Positions 1 through 11,227 of a stretch of DNA of 64,000 bases are shown here, piece by piece. This DNA is from Saccharomonospora viridis DSM 43017 (GTDB lineage Bacteria > Actinomycetota > Actinomycetes > Mycobacteriales > Pseudonocardiaceae). The stretch covers positions 2,630,001-2,694,000 of the forward strand of contig NC_013159.1 of NCBI RefSeq assembly GCF_000023865.1, written 5' to 3'. Numbering within the stretch: the stretch's first letter is position 1; the number at the start of each line of letters is the position of its first letter. Made by a program: the position numbers and the translations under genes. The notes under the pieces were generated by a model that worked only from the letters and a program-made list of their open reading frames with translations, was not told the origin of the DNA and made no database searches.

Positions 1-104
1 CATCACGGGAACGGAATACCTGTATCGATTCAGTTCACGGGTCCTGAAACGCAACCGTGACCCACGAGACCGGTGCTCCCCCGCGCCTGCCGGGTTCTGC
101 GCGT

Positions 105-1913
105 CTACCAGGACCGGAGAGTGGCGATGCGCTCCTCGAGTTGCTCCACGGTGGCCATCGCCGTCGGCGGTCCACCGCAGATCCGACGCAACTCGTTGTG
201 GATCACCCCGTGCGGTTTGCGCGTGCGGTGGTGGTAGAGCCCGACCAGCGTGTTCAATTCCTTACGCAGCGCCTTGAGCCGTTCGTTCACCGAGGCCGGG
301 CGTGGCGTGGGCGCGGGCGGTTTCTCGGCCTTGGTCCCCTCGGTTTCCTTGGCCTTGTTCCGCTTGGCCTTGGCGAGCTGCTCCTCCTGCCGCTTGCGCA
401 GCAGCATCCGTACCTGATCGGCATCCAGCAATCCGGGTAGGCCGAGGTACTCCTGTTCCTCCTCGCTGCCCGCCAACACGGGCGTGCCGAACGAGTTGCC
501 GTCGTAGATCACCTGGTCGAGCTCCGCCGACGCGCCGAGCGAGGTGAACGACTTCTCCTCCTCGCCACGCTCGTTGTCGGTGCGGTTGGCCGCGACGATC
601 AGTTCGTCGTCCCAGCCGCTCTTCTCGCGGTGCGGCTTGCCGAGCACATGGTCACGCTCGGCCTCCAGCTCACTGGCCAGCTCCAACAACACCGGCACAC
701 TCGGCAGGAACACACTCGCCGTCTCCCCCGGACGACGTGACCGCACGAAGCGGCCGATGGCCTGCGCGAAGAACAGCGGGGTCGACGCGCTGGTGGCATA
801 CACCCCGACGGCCAGCCTGGGCACGTCGACGCCCTCGGAGACCATGCGGACCGCCACCAGCCAGCGTTGCTCGGACTCGGAGAACTCCGCGATGCGTTTG
901 GTCGCCCTCGGATCGTCCGAGAGCACCACGACGGGTTGCTCCCCCGCGATCCTGGCCAGGATCTTCGCGTACGCACGGGCCGACTCCTGGTCGGTGGCGA
1001 TGACCAGGCCACCCGCGTCGGGCATTCCGCTGGTCCGCAACTGCGTCAACCGCGTGTCGGCCGCCTCGAACACCGCGGGGATCCACTCCCCACTGGGGTC
1101 GAGGGCGGTACGCCAGGCCCTGGCGTTCTGCTCGGCGGTGAGCGGTTCACCGAGCCGCGCGGTGAACTCGTCGCCGGCACTCGTGCGCCACGAGGCCTCA
1201 CCCGAATAGGCCAGGAACACCACGGGACGCACGACACCGTCGGCGAGCGCGTCCGCGTAGTTGTAGGAATGGTCGGGTTTGCTGCGCAGCGCGCCGTCGG
1301 CGTCCGGTTCGTAGGTGACGAACGGGATCGGCGAATCGTCGCTGCGGAACGGCGTACCGGTCAGCGCCAACCGGCGGACGGCGGGCGTGAACGCCTCGTA
1401 GATGGCATCGCCCCACGACTTGGAATCGCCGGCGTGGTGGATCTCGTCCAGGATGACGAGGGTCTTGCGGTTCTCGGTACGCACCCTGTGCAGGCTCGGA
1501 TGAGCGGCGACCTGGGCATAGGTGACCGCGACACCCTGGTAGTCCGGGGACGTGACCCCGTCGGAGTTACGGAAGTTCGAGTCGATGGCGATACCGGCGC
1601 GCTCCGCCGATTCCGCCCACTGGTGTTTGAGATGTTCGGTGGGAGTGACGATGGTGACCGCCTCGACGGTGCGGTCGGAGAGCAGTTCGGCGGCCACCCG
1701 CAGCCCGAACACCGTCTTACCCGCCCCGGGCGTCGCCACCGCGAGGAAATCCTTGGGCTTGCGCGTGAGGTACTTGGTCAGCGCGCGACGCTGCCACGCA
1801 CGCAGGGGGCGGGCTGTCGCGTCGTGCGCGGGCTCGGGGGCGGACGTGGCACCGCCGTCCCGGACCTTGGTCGTCTCCGACACCGACGCTCCAACTCCTC
1901 GACATACGGACAT
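105..1913 (-). CDS. DEAD/DEAH-box helicase (SF2)
   Basis: Predicted superfamily 2 DNA/RNA helicase of 602 aa. Walker A ATPGAGKT lies at residues 60-67, the DEIH Walker B box at 156-159, LTGTPFR (motif III-like) at 184-190, and the second RecA domain carries QAIGRFVRS, a motif VI with the arginine finger. The C-terminus (from about residue 500) is charged and coiled-coil-like. This resembles the actinobacterial DEAD/DEAH helicases related to the UvrB/RAD25-type restriction helicase fold; the nucleic-acid substrate is unknown. The frame stays open far upstream, but that part is antisense to the BrkB-like gene, so the ATG at 1913 is chosen. It is divergent from the BrkB-like gene. Family is certain, role is not. 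Confidence 0.85.
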   Translation of the reverse strand: MSVCRGVGASVSETTKVRDGGATSAPEPAHDATARPLRAWQRRALTKYLTRKPKDFLAVATPGAGKTVFGLRVAAELLSDRTVEAVTIVTPTEHLKHQWAESAERAGIAIDSNFRNSDGVTSPDYQGVAVTYAQVAAHPSLHRVRTENRKTLVILDEIHHAGDSKSWGDAIYEAFTPAVRRLALTGTPFRSDDSPIPFVTYEPDADGALRSKPDHSYNYADALADGVVRPVVFLAYSGEASWRTSAGDEFTARLGEPLTAEQNARAWRTALDPSGEWIPAVFEAADTRLTQLRTSGMPDAGGLVIATDQESARAYAKILARIAGEQPVVVLSDDPRATKRIAEFSESEQRWLVAVRMVSEGVDVPRLAVGVYATSASTPLFFAQAIGRFVRSRRPGETASVFLPSVPVLLELASELEAERDHVLGKPHREKSGWDDELIVAANRTDNERGEEEKSFTSLGASAELDQVIYDGNSFGTPVLAGSEEEQEYLGLPGLLDADQVRMLLRKRQEEQLAKAKRNKAKETEGTKAEKPPAPTPRPASVNERLKALRKELNTLVGLYHHRTRKPHGVIHNELRRICGGPPTAMATVEQLEERIATLRSW

Positions 1914-2067
1914 GCGAAAACCCTCACGACGGTGATCGGCTGCCGAGCCTGAGGTCAGTGAGGGTGCCTGCGCAAGCTTACCTGGGGTGGCATCGGGAAA
2001 ACTGAGAAGGACACGCCGCGGGGTAGGCGAGCCGATCAAGTTTCGATGGACCATGCTGGGAGCCGCA

Positions 2068-3276
2068 ATGCAGACGCGAAACGGCGGCACCACCGACGAC
2101 GAGGGCGAACCCCGGCCCTCCCGACCGGCCAGGCGCAAAGGACCTTTGCTTCTGGTGGGTCGCACCCTGAGTAAGGCCTGGAACGGCAACATCTTCTCCG
2201 AGGCGGCCGAGGCCGCGTTCTGGCAGACGCTGTCGTTGCCTCCCTTACTGCTCGGCCTGCTGGGTAGTCTCGGGTTCATCGGCGACTGGTTCGGCGAGAA
2301 CGTCGTCCGCCAGGCCCACGATAAGATCATCGCGTTTTCGGACACGATCTTCAGCGACAGCGTGGTCCAGCAGATCATCGCGCCGACCGTCGACGACATC
2401 CTGACCACGGGTAAAGGCGAGATCGTGTCCGTGGGCTTCCTCATCTCGCTGTGGGCCGGCTCGTCGGCGATGTCCTCGTTCGTGGACGCCATCACCGTGG
2501 CCCACGACCAGTACGGCGTACGCAACGAGGTCTGGCAGCGGATCTTCGCGCTGTTGCTGTACTTGGGCAGCCTGGTCCTGCTCGTGATCGGGTTGCCGAT
2601 CATCGCCATCGGTCCGGACCTGTTGCCGGAATTCTTCCCGGACGACTGGAAGCCCACCATCGCGTCGTGGCTGAGCGTGCTCTACTACCCCACCGTGGCG
2701 GTGTTGCTGGTGCTCGCGCTCGCCACGTTGTACAAGCTCGCACTACCGCGAAAACTGCCGTGGCATCGGGGACTTCCGGGCGCCGTCCTGGCGATGGTGA
2801 TCTTCCTGCTGTCCAGTGTCGGTCTGCGCTTCTACATCAGTTGGATCACCACGACCGGCTACACCTACGGCGCGTTGGCGACACCGATCGCGTTCTTGCT
2901 GTTCACGTTCTTCATCGGCCTGGCCATCGTGGCGGGCGCCTACTTCAACAGCGCCATCCAGGAACTCTGGCCGGCGAAGATGACCCGCAGACAACGCCGC
3001 AAGTGGCGCAGGTTGGAGATGGAGCGGCTCAAAGAACGTATCCAGGCCGAGGAGGCGGCCAAGGGCACCCTGTGGCACCGCACCACCCAGCCGTTGCGCA
3101 GACCACGTCAGCCTGACGGCGACGCGGACGGGGAAGGCGACAAGGAGACGAAAAGACGCGAGGGCCGCGACGATCAGACGGGCCGGGGGAACACGACCTC
3201 ACAGGGGCGTGCCTCGAGCACCGCCGCGGACCACGAGACCGCCGACGGTCCGCGGCGGGACGGTGGATCGGGCTGA
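2068..3276 (+). CDS. YihY/BrkB-like inner-membrane protein
   Basis: Multi-pass membrane protein of 402 aa matching the YihY/virulence factor BrkB family (once misannotated as RNase BN). Hydrophobic segments begin near residue 50 and recur to about 305 (roughly six helices). The C-terminal 90 residues are a highly charged Lys/Arg/Asp/Glu-rich cytoplasmic tail. The start is placed at ATG 2068 because GGGAG lies 6 nt upstream. An in-frame ATG at 2053 and a GTG at 1987 also exist but lack a good ribosome site. Transport substrate unknown. It is convergent with the DUF3039 gene, with only 13 nt between stops. Confidence 0.8.
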   Translation: MQTRNGGTTDDEGEPRPSRPARRKGPLLLVGRTLSKAWNGNIFSEAAEAAFWQTLSLPPLLLGLLGSLGFIGDWFGENVVRQAHDKIIAFSDTIFSDSVVQQIIAPTVDDILTTGKGEIVSVGFLISLWAGSSAMSSFVDAITVAHDQYGVRNEVWQRIFALLLYLGSLVLLVIGLPIIAIGPDLLPEFFPDDWKPTIASWLSVLYYPTVAVLLVLALATLYKLALPRKLPWHRGLPGAVLAMVIFLLSSVGLRFYISWITTTGYTYGALATPIAFLLFTFFIGLAIVAGAYFNSAIQELWPAKMTRRQRRKWRRLEMERLKERIQAEEAAKGTLWHRTTQPLRRPRQPDGDADGEGDKETKRREGRDDQTGRGNTTSQGRASSTAADHETADGPRRDGGSG

Positions 3277-3289
3277 CCTTCGCAGTGGG

Positions 3290-3529
3290 TCAGTCCTCAC
3301 CGCCGGGAGGCAGACTTTCGAAGATGCGCTTGCATTCCGGGCAGACGGGCGAGCCCGGCTTCGGTGATTTCGTCACCGGGAAGACCTCGCCGCACAGCGC
3401 CACCACGTGCGTACCCATGACCGCGCTCTCGGCGATCTTGTCCTTACGCACGTAGTGGAACATCTTCGGAGAGTCGTCGTCCGTGGTGTCCGTGCTCTCC
3501 GGCCTGGTGTCGACTTCGGGAAGCGTCAT
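3290..3529 (-). CDS. DUF3039 small zinc-ribbon-like protein
   Basis: Small 79-aa protein of the actinobacterial DUF3039 family. It has a conserved core FHYVRKDKI then VVALCGE and a CPECKRIFE knuckle, so Cys residues in LCGE and CPEC could form a zinc site. No function is established for the family. ATG 3529 is chosen because GGAGG lies 10 nt upstream; a GTG three codons earlier sits too close to that GGAGG. The frame is open further upstream but reads antisense to psuG. It is divergent from psuG, with 80 nt between starts. Confidence 0.8.
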   Translation of the reverse strand: MTLPEVDTRPESTDTTDDDSPKMFHYVRKDKIAESAVMGTHVVALCGEVFPVTKSPKPGSPVCPECKRIFESLPPGGED

Positions 3530-3609
3530 CGTACTCACGCCTCCATGATGCCCCATCTCCGCGATGCCCCATGACGTCCCGCTGATCCGATGGGCGAGGA
3601 TGCTTGCCC

Positions 3610-4539
3610 GTGAGTACCCAACCCGACACTCCACTGTCGCTGTCGCCCGAGGTCGCCGACGCCGTCGCCACCCATGCGCCGATCGTCGCCCTCGAAAGCA
3701 CCTTGCTGTCCCACGGACTACCACCCGGCCGCAACCTGGAGGTCGCCCGCCGACTCGAGGGCGTCGTACGTGAGGCGGGGGCGGTGCCCGCCACGATCGC
3801 GGTCCTCGACGGTGTCCCGCGCGTGGGACTGACCGACGCCGAACTCGAACGGATCTGCTCCCCGGACGCAGAACTCGACAAACTGTCACTGCGCGACCTG
3901 GGTCCCACCGTGGCGCTGGGTCGTTCGGGGGCCACCACGGTGGCGAGTACAGCGGCGCTGGCCGCCGCGGCGGGCATCCCGGTGTTCGCCACCGGCGGGC
4001 TCGGCGGCGTGCACCATCCGGTGCCGGGCACGAACGTGACCTGGGATGTTTCCGCCGACCTCGGGACCCTGGCGCGCACGGACGTCCTGGTGGTGTGCTC
4101 GGGTATGAAGTCGATCCTCGACATCGCCGCCACCCTGGAGGTCCTGGAGACACACTCGGTTCCCGTACTCGGCTACCGCACCGACGACTTCCCCGCCTTC
4201 TACCTACGTTCGTCCGGTCATCCCGTGCCACACCGGGTGGACGACCCGGCGCAGGCGGCGGCCGTCGTGACCGCGCACCGACGGTTCTCCTCCTCGGGGG
4301 TGTTGCTGGCCAACCCCATACCCGTCGAACACGAACTCGACCGCGACGTTCACGACCGGTTGCTGGCCGAAGGACTGGAACTGGTGCGAAAGCGCGGGGT
4401 CACCGGGTCCGACGTCACACCGGTTCTGCTGGAGCATTTCCACACCGCCAGCGGTGGGGCCAGCCTCGACGCCAATGAGGCGCTCGTGCTGTCCAACGCC
4501 GACCTCGCCGCACGTATCGCCACGGAGCTCGCGCGATGA
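3610..4539 (+). CDS. psuG: Pseudouridine-5'-phosphate glycosidase
   Basis: Cleaves pseudouridine 5'-phosphate to uracil and ribose 5-phosphate in the cytoplasm, the second step of pseudouridine salvage. The 309-aa product matches PsuG/IndA along its length: ALESTLLSHGLP near the N-terminus, the FATGGLGGVH loop, and VVCSGMKSILD, whose Lys is the family's Schiff-base lysine. GTG 3610 is preferred over TTG 3604 because GAGGA lies 9 nt upstream of the GTG. It overlaps the kinase gene psuK by 4 nt (ATGA), so the two are translationally coupled. Length is normal for the family (about 300-312 aa). Confidence 0.93.
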   Translation: MSTQPDTPLSLSPEVADAVATHAPIVALESTLLSHGLPPGRNLEVARRLEGVVREAGAVPATIAVLDGVPRVGLTDAELERICSPDAELDKLSLRDLGPTVALGRSGATTVASTAALAAAAGIPVFATGGLGGVHHPVPGTNVTWDVSADLGTLARTDVLVVCSGMKSILDIAATLEVLETHSVPVLGYRTDDFPAFYLRSSGHPVPHRVDDPAQAAAVVTAHRRFSSSGVLLANPIPVEHELDRDVHDRLLAEGLELVRKRGVTGSDVTPVLLEHFHTASGGASLDANEALVLSNADLAARIATELAR

Positions 4540-5402
4540 AGGTCGTGGTCGTGGGAGACGTCGGTCTGGACGTCGTGGCTCAGCACGACGAACCGATCGT
4601 CTACGGCGGTGACTCCCGCGCGGCCGTCACCGTCACGGGTGGCGGCGCGGGGGCCAACACAGCACTGTGGCTCCAGGACCGGGGTGCCGAGACGACCCTG
4701 GTGGCCCGGGTGGGCGACGACGCGGGCGGACGTCTGCTACGCCATGAGCTGGAGACCGCCGGGGTGCGCTGCGTGTTCGCCGTGGACCCCGCCACGGCCA
4801 CGTGTTGTGTCGTGGTGCTCGTCGACGCGAAGGGGCAACGCACCATGCTTCCCGACCGGGGAGCCAACAAGCGGTTCTGCCCCGACGACGTTCCCACCAC
4901 CTGCCTGGAAGGGGCTGACCATCTGCACCTGTCCGGCTACGTACTGTTGGATCCGTCGTCGCGCGCCGGAGGCTTGGCGGCGCTGGCACGGGCCAAGAGG
5001 ATGGGGCTGACGACCTCGGTCGACCCTCAGGCGGCCGCGCTGTTGACCGATCCCCAGGCTTTCCTCGCCGACGTGCAAGGGGTGGATCTGTTACTCCCCA
5101 ACGCGGACGAACTGCGGGCGCTGACGGGTTCCTCGGAGCCGGAAGCGGCGCGACAGTTGCTCGACACGGTGGGCTCGGTGGCGGTCACGTTCGGGTTGGA
5201 GGGCGCCGCATGGATCGACGGGGACGGCATCGTGACCGCCCCGGCGAAGTCCGTCCCGTGCGTGGACAGCACCGGAGCGGGGGATGCGTTCAACGCGGGA
5301 TTCCTCACCGCATGGCTCCAGGGGGCCTCGCCGGCGGTCGCGCTGGACCACGGCGCGGAACTCGGCGCCAAAGCCGTCAGCCGCATAGGCGCCCAGCCCT
5401 GA
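4536..5402 (+). CDS. psuK: PfkB-family sugar kinase, probable pseudouridine kinase
   Basis: 288-aa ribokinase/PfkB-fold kinase. The family signature STGAGDAFNAGF is at 245-256, with D250 the expected catalytic base, and the N-terminal GGGAGANTA motif is at 35-42. The PfkB fold alone does not fix the substrate. Pseudouridine is inferred because the gene begins inside the psuG stop (ATGA overlap), and PsuK/PsuG act in sequence: pseudouridine to its 5'-phosphate, then to uracil plus ribose 5-phosphate. No nucleoside transporter is adjacent. Other ribokinase-like sugars or nucleosides remain possible. Confidence 0.85.
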   Translation: MKVVVVGDVGLDVVAQHDEPIVYGGDSRAAVTVTGGGAGANTALWLQDRGAETTLVARVGDDAGGRLLRHELETAGVRCVFAVDPATATCCVVVLVDAKGQRTMLPDRGANKRFCPDDVPTTCLEGADHLHLSGYVLLDPSSRAGGLAALARAKRMGLTTSVDPQAAALLTDPQAFLADVQGVDLLLPNADELRALTGSSEPEAARQLLDTVGSVAVTFGLEGAAWIDGDGIVTAPAKSVPCVDSTGAGDAFNAGFLTAWLQGASPAVALDHGAELGAKAVSRIGAQP

Positions 5403-5432
5403 CCGCGCGGGGACCCCACGCCGGCCGCTCGG

Positions 5433-5756
5433 TCAGGACTCCGGGGAGTCGATGACGCGGTGCCGGTGACTTTCGATCGCATGAGCCGAGCGCCGATACT
5501 TGTGGACGCGCTCGGCCTTGCGAGGTGGGCGGTCGTTGGCGATCAGTACCGCGATCCACGACAGCGGAAGCGACAGCACTATCAGACCCAGCGCCAGCCA
5601 CCACGTTTGATAGAAGAATCCCGCCAGGACCAGGCACGGCACCCGCATCGTCATCATGATGAGGTACTTGCGCTTGCGGGCTGCGTGTTGATCATCGTAG
5701 GAGGGCGCGGCCTCGGTGATCAGTACCGGGGCGGCGTGCTCATCATGCTCTTTCAC
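5433..5756 (-). CDS. DUF3099 two-helix membrane protein
   Basis: 107-aa actinobacterial DUF3099 protein with two predicted transmembrane segments (about residues 31-50 and 54-76), short hydrophilic ends and a basic RKRK stretch before helix 1, suggesting a cytoplasmic N-terminus. Function unknown for the family. GTG 5756 is chosen because GGAGG lies 7 nt upstream; an in-frame codon 21 nt earlier lacks a site. It is convergent with psuK (30 nt between stops) and divergent from the methyltransferase gene. Confidence 0.8.
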   Translation of the reverse strand: MKEHDEHAAPVLITEAAPSYDDQHAARKRKYLIMMTMRVPCLVLAGFFYQTWWLALGLIVLSLPLSWIAVLIANDRPPRKAERVHKYRRSAHAIESHRHRVIDSPES

Positions 5757-5883
5757 CGCTCCACCTCCGCTGTCCATGGTCTCACCGCAGAGAACGAGGT
5801 GACACCCGGAGGGTCAAGGAATTTCCAGGCCCCTCCGGGCACCGCTGCCACCCGGCGCGGACGGCGTGCGACGATGACCAATC

Positions 5884-7380
5884 GTGAACGATGCGCTGCC
5901 CGAGTTCTCGACCGACGTCTGCTCCCGACTGCGGGAGGCGTTCCGCAACGCCCACTACGACACCGACGGCGTGGTCGCCCTCCTGGGTCCACAGGCTCAC
6001 GCCGCACTCGGCCGGGGTGAGCCGGAACCCGCACGTCGGGCGAGTCTGGACGCCGGTTCCCTGGGCGTACTGATCCGACTCTTCCTTCTCGGGGAGACCG
6101 AACCCCGCGACGCCGTGAGCGCGGCGTTGGCGCCGCTGTCACTCGACGACGCACTCGCCACCGGCATCGTGCGCGGCGCGGACGGGGACGGACTGCGCGC
6201 GGGTTTCGACATCCGGCCGCACGGCGACGAGGAGAGCAGCTGGTGGGTGGTGTCGGACCTCGACCCCGAACAGGCGGGCAGACCCGCCGCGCCCGACCAC
6301 GTGCTCGGCGTGGGACACGCCTCACTCAGTCTTGTCCGCGCTACGAGCCGACGTCCCGTGGAGAGCGTGCTCGACCTCGGCACCGGCAACGGCGTCCAGG
6401 CACTGCATGCGAGTAAGTACGCACAGCGGATCACCGCGACCGACACGTCCGCGAGGGCACTCCGGTTGGCGCAGGCGACATTCGCCTTGAACGAGCTCGA
6501 CGTCGAACTGCTCCAAGGCGATTGGTTCGCGCCCGTGGCACGGCGACGGTTCGACCGCATCGTGTGCAATCCGCCGTTCGTGGTCGGTCCGCCGAGGGTC
6601 GACTACGTGTACCGGGACTCCGGTCTCGCGGGCGATGACGCCAGTGCCCTGCTGGTGCGGCAGCTGCCCGGGTTCCTCACGGAGAACGGGACGGGCCACC
6701 TGCTGGCTTCGTGGCTGCACGTGCGTGGGGAGGATTGGACGGACCGGGTGGCCCGTTGGCTGCCGCCCCACACCGATGCCTGGTTCGTCCAACGTGACAT
6801 CGCCGACCCCGCGCTGTACGTGGGCACGTGGCTACGGGACGCCGGTATCGAACCCCGTTCCGCCGAGGGGCGGGCGAAGGCGAGTGCGTGGTTGGACTGG
6901 TTCGCCGAGAACGACGTGGAAGGCGTGGGATTCGGGTTCGTCACTCTGCGACGTACCGCCGCCACCTCCCCCACCGTCGTGTGTGAGGATCTGCGGCACG
7001 CTTACGACGATCCGCTCGGTGAGGAGGCGGCGGCCTGGCTGGACCGGGTGGATTGGCTGCGAGCCCACCGCGACGACCTGCTCGACGTCGTCTACCGCGT
7101 ACCCGATACCGTCGCGCTGGAACGCATCGACGTTCCCACCGAGGACGGGTGGTCCACGACGGTGCGCAGGCTGCATCGCGGGGACGGTCCGGGCTGGCAG
7201 CACGAACTCGACGAACTGACCGCCGCCCTGCTCGCGGGTTGTCGCGGAGTGTTGCCGATGAACGACCTGTTGGAGTTGCTGGCCGCAGCGCACGGGGAAG
7301 ACCCGGAGGCTCTGCGCGCCTCCGCTCGGCCGCTCGTCGAGGAACTGGTACGTCACGGGATGTTGGAGGCGAGCCGATGA
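5884..7380 (+). CDS. Class I SAM-dependent methyltransferase (HemK/RsmC-like)
   Basis: 498-aa methyltransferase with the SAM-binding motif DLGTGNG at 164-170 and the NPPF catalytic motif at 229-232, typical of enzymes that methylate an amide or exocyclic amine (PrmC/HemK, RsmC, YfiC groups). The N-terminal about 150 residues match the helical domain found in actinobacterial members (DUF7059-like), and the C-terminal about 150 residues are a helical extension. Substrate cannot be read from sequence; a ribosomal RNA or protein target is the likely class. It overlaps dtd by 4 nt (ATGA), linking it to translation-quality genes. Confidence 0.85.
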   Translation: MNDALPEFSTDVCSRLREAFRNAHYDTDGVVALLGPQAHAALGRGEPEPARRASLDAGSLGVLIRLFLLGETEPRDAVSAALAPLSLDDALATGIVRGADGDGLRAGFDIRPHGDEESSWWVVSDLDPEQAGRPAAPDHVLGVGHASLSLVRATSRRPVESVLDLGTGNGVQALHASKYAQRITATDTSARALRLAQATFALNELDVELLQGDWFAPVARRRFDRIVCNPPFVVGPPRVDYVYRDSGLAGDDASALLVRQLPGFLTENGTGHLLASWLHVRGEDWTDRVARWLPPHTDAWFVQRDIADPALYVGTWLRDAGIEPRSAEGRAKASAWLDWFAENDVEGVGFGFVTLRRTAATSPTVVCEDLRHAYDDPLGEEAAAWLDRVDWLRAHRDDLLDVVYRVPDTVALERIDVPTEDGWSTTVRRLHRGDGPGWQHELDELTAALLAGCRGVLPMNDLLELLAAAHGEDPEALRASARPLVEELVRHGMLEASR

Positions 7381-7802
7381 GGGCCGTGGTCGCCCGGGTC
7401 ACCGAGGCTTCGGTCACCGTGGAAGACGAGGTCGTCGGAGCCATCACCGAGCCCGGGCTGCTCGTATTGCTGGGCGTGCACACCGACGACACACCCGAAC
7501 AGGCGGAGACGATGGCCCGCAAGTTGCATGAATTGCGCATTCTGCGGGACGAACAGTCATGCGCCACCACGGGGGCACCACTGCTTGTGGTCAGTCAGTT
7601 CACTCTTTACGGTGACACCCGCAAGGGCAGGCGCCCCTCCTGGACGGCGGCGGCGCGTCCCGAACAGGCCGAACCCCTCGTCGACGCCGTCGTGCAACGG
7701 TTGCGCGACCGCGGCGCCCGGGTGGCCACCGGACGCTTCGGCGCGATGATGTCGGTGCACAGCGTCAACGACGGCCCCTTCACCGTCCTGGTGGAAGTCT
7801 GA
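7377..7802 (+). CDS. dtd: D-aminoacyl-tRNA deacylase
   Basis: 141-aa DTD1-type deacylase that removes D-amino acids (and glycine from tRNA-Ala) from mischarged tRNAs in the cytoplasm. Both diagnostic motifs are present: SQFTLYGDT at 73-81 and NDGPFT at 131-136 (the Gly-cisPro motif, here Gly-Pro-Phe). Length is normal for bacterial DTD (about 145 aa). ATG 7377 overlaps the upstream methyltransferase stop by 4 nt, so the start is well fixed. An open frame further upstream is antisense or out-of-frame coding and is ignored. Confidence 0.95.
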   Translation: MRAVVARVTEASVTVEDEVVGAITEPGLLVLLGVHTDDTPEQAETMARKLHELRILRDEQSCATTGAPLLVVSQFTLYGDTRKGRRPSWTAAARPEQAEPLVDAVVQRLRDRGARVATGRFGAMMSVHSVNDGPFTVLVEV

Positions 7803-7914
7803 CCGAGAGGTCTGGACCACTTGCCTTCCCCGAAACGGGAACGGCTTCTTTCGGTTACGCCGCACCGCGCCTACGGATGCCTCGGCGTGAGGCAGTCAAC
7901 ACAGCACGGTGCTC

Positions 7915-7941
7915 GGGAACGATTCGGCAGATCCCGACGTT
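7915..7941 (+). promoter_or_regulatory. ECF-sigma-type promoter for sigB
   Basis: GGGAAC at 7915-7920, exactly 18 nt, then GTT at 7939-7941 (GTTGAC). This fits the -35/-10 pattern of stress ECF sigma factors of the SigH/SigR/SigE group (GGAA[C/T], about 18 nt, GTT). It lies 121 nt upstream of the sigB ATG. In mycobacteria sigB is known to be driven by SigE and SigH, so the assignment fits the downstream gene. The intergenic stretch otherwise holds no gene. Confidence 0.6.
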
Positions 7942-8062
7942 GACCTAAGTGTCCAGCTGGGGAGCTGGGTACGCGAGGCGGGTTCCACAGGCTCGCCAAG
8001 CGGCGCAGAAGCAGGCGTGAGCGAGAAGCACGACACGTCAGCCCGTTGACCGGGGAGGCAAT

Positions 8063-9091
8063 ATGTCCGTCCAGACACTCGAACGCGAGGCTCGCGGAAT
8101 CCGCGAACGGGACATTCCCGTGCCCACCGACGACGACGTTATGCCCGCGCCCGCCGAAGAGGCCGACCTCGACGCCCAGGGTCCCGCCGCTGACCTGGTG
8201 CGCGTGTACCTCAATGGTATCGGCAAAACGGCCCTTTTGACTGCCGAGGAGGAAGTCGACCTCGCCAAGCGCATCGAGGCGGGTGTGTTCGCACAACACG
8301 TACTGGACACCTCCGACGATCTCTCCGAGGAGCGCAAGGCGGAGCTGTCGGAAGTCGTGCGGGACGGGGAGGAGGCCAAAAACCACCTCCTGCAGGCGAA
8401 CCTCCGGCTCGTGGTGTCGCTGGCCAAGCGCTACACCGGGCGCGGCATGCCGCTGTTGGACCTCATCCAGGAGGGCAACCTGGGCCTGATCCGCGCGGTG
8501 GAGAAGTTCGACTACACCAAGGGCTTCAAGTTCTCCACCTACGCGACGTGGTGGATCCGCCAGGCCATCACACGCGGCATGGCCGACCAGGGTCGCACCA
8601 TCCGCCTGCCGGTGCACCTCGTGGAGCAGGTGAACAAGCTCGCCCGCATCAAGCGGGACCTGCACCAACGACTCGGCCGGGAAGCCACCCATGAGGAGCT
8701 GGCAGCCGAGTCCGGTATCGCGGAGAAGAAGGTGGCCGACCTACTCGACCACGCCCGCGATCCCGTGAGCCTCGACATGCCCGTCGGGGCGGACGAGGAC
8801 GCACCACTGGGCGATTTCATCGAGGACTCCGAGGCCGCCAACGCCGAGAACTCGGTGATCTCGACGTTGCTGCAGGACGACCTACGTCGCGTGCTGGCCA
8901 CGCTCGACGACCGTGAAGAGCACGTGATCCGCCTGCGTTACGGCCTCGACGACGGCCAGCCTCGCACGCTCGACCAGATCGGCAAGCACTTCAGCCTGTC
9001 CCGCGAGCGCGTGCGGCAGATCGAGCGCGAGGTCATGGCGAAGCTCCGCCACGGCGAGCGGGCCGACAAGCTGCGCGCCTACGCGAGCTGA
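8063..9091 (+). CDS. sigB: Group 2 RNA polymerase sigma factor, SigB-like
   Basis: 342-aa sigma-70 factor. Region 1.2 is at about 44-77, region 2 at about 105-175 ([19 protein letters not shown], then [13 protein letters not shown] for -10 recognition and melting), region 3 at about 184-260, and region 4 at about 272-325 with the SRERVRQIE helix-turn-helix. It lacks the long N-terminal region 1.1 of the housekeeping factor, so it is a non-essential principal-like (group 2) sigma such as mycobacterial SigB or streptomycete HrdA/C/D. GGGGAGG lies 4 nt upstream of ATG. An ECF-type promoter sits upstream, implying stress control. Confidence 0.9.
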   Translation: MSVQTLEREARGIRERDIPVPTDDDVMPAPAEEADLDAQGPAADLVRVYLNGIGKTALLTAEEEVDLAKRIEAGVFAQHVLDTSDDLSEERKAELSEVVRDGEEAKNHLLQANLRLVVSLAKRYTGRGMPLLDLIQEGNLGLIRAVEKFDYTKGFKFSTYATWWIRQAITRGMADQGRTIRLPVHLVEQVNKLARIKRDLHQRLGREATHEELAAESGIAEKKVADLLDHARDPVSLDMPVGADEDAPLGDFIEDSEAANAENSVISTLLQDDLRRVLATLDDREEHVIRLRYGLDDGQPRTLDQIGKHFSLSRERVRQIEREVMAKLRHGERADKLRAYAS

Positions 9092-9430
9092 CCCGTACGA
9101 CGCCGACGGCGGCACGGACAGCGAGTAACGCCACATTCACCCAGACGTCGTGTTGACCCACGACCCGGTTCACGAGACGGTCGAAGACGCGCTCACGTGA
9201 GGCGGCTTCGGCCGTCGTCGGCAGTGTTGGTCCTCGCGGTCGGTTTCCCGACCGCCTGCCACGGAAGGTCGGGCCTGTCGGGGTGGGTCCGGCCTTCCGC
9301 CTGCGCGCTGGGTGTCCGTGATCGATCCACGGGTGATCTGCATCGCGACCCGGCGTGGGTCCATGTCCTCGGCTCCGTCCACGCGATACGGTCAAGATCC
9401 CGGAGACCCACGTGCAACGGAGCCCGAGCT
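9092..9430. other. Intergenic region between sigB and fum
   Basis: 339 nt without a supported gene. The frame upstream of fumarase is open back to 9197, but the added 78 residues are Arg/Ser/Gly-rich, resemble no fumarase N-terminus and have no ribosome site. The stretch contains a compact hairpin (listed separately). No clear promoter for fum could be recognised. Confidence 0.6.
9236..9255 (+). terminator. Hairpin downstream of sigB
   Basis: Eight-base-pair perfect stem GCGGTCGG / CCGACCGC with a TTTC loop, 145 nt after the sigB stop. There is no following T-run. It could be an intrinsic terminator or an mRNA 3' stabiliser; the distance from sigB makes this tentative. Confidence 0.35.
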
Positions 9431-11140
<1,710 letters not shown>

Positions 11141-11177
11141 CCCGGACTTCGTGATCCGGACCAGTCCGACCCGGCCA

Positions 11178-11222
11178 CGCGGGCTGACGCCGCGAGTCTC
11201 CTCACGACGGCGTCAGCCCGCG
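11178..11222. terminator. Convergent intrinsic terminator (fum / lipoprotein)
   Basis: A perfect 15-bp inverted repeat (CGCGGGCTGACGCCG at 11178-11192 and its complement at 11208-11222) with a 15-nt loop lies between two convergent stops. It can act in both directions. T-runs are absent, as is common in high-GC actinobacteria. Confidence 0.75.
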
Positions 11223-11227
11223 TACCG

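Noticed and set aside
9197-9430. N-terminal extension of fumarase by 78 residues
   Set aside because: Composition is Arg/Ser/Gly-rich, unlike fumarases, with no ribosome site; the GTG at 9431 has a good one and gives the usual length.
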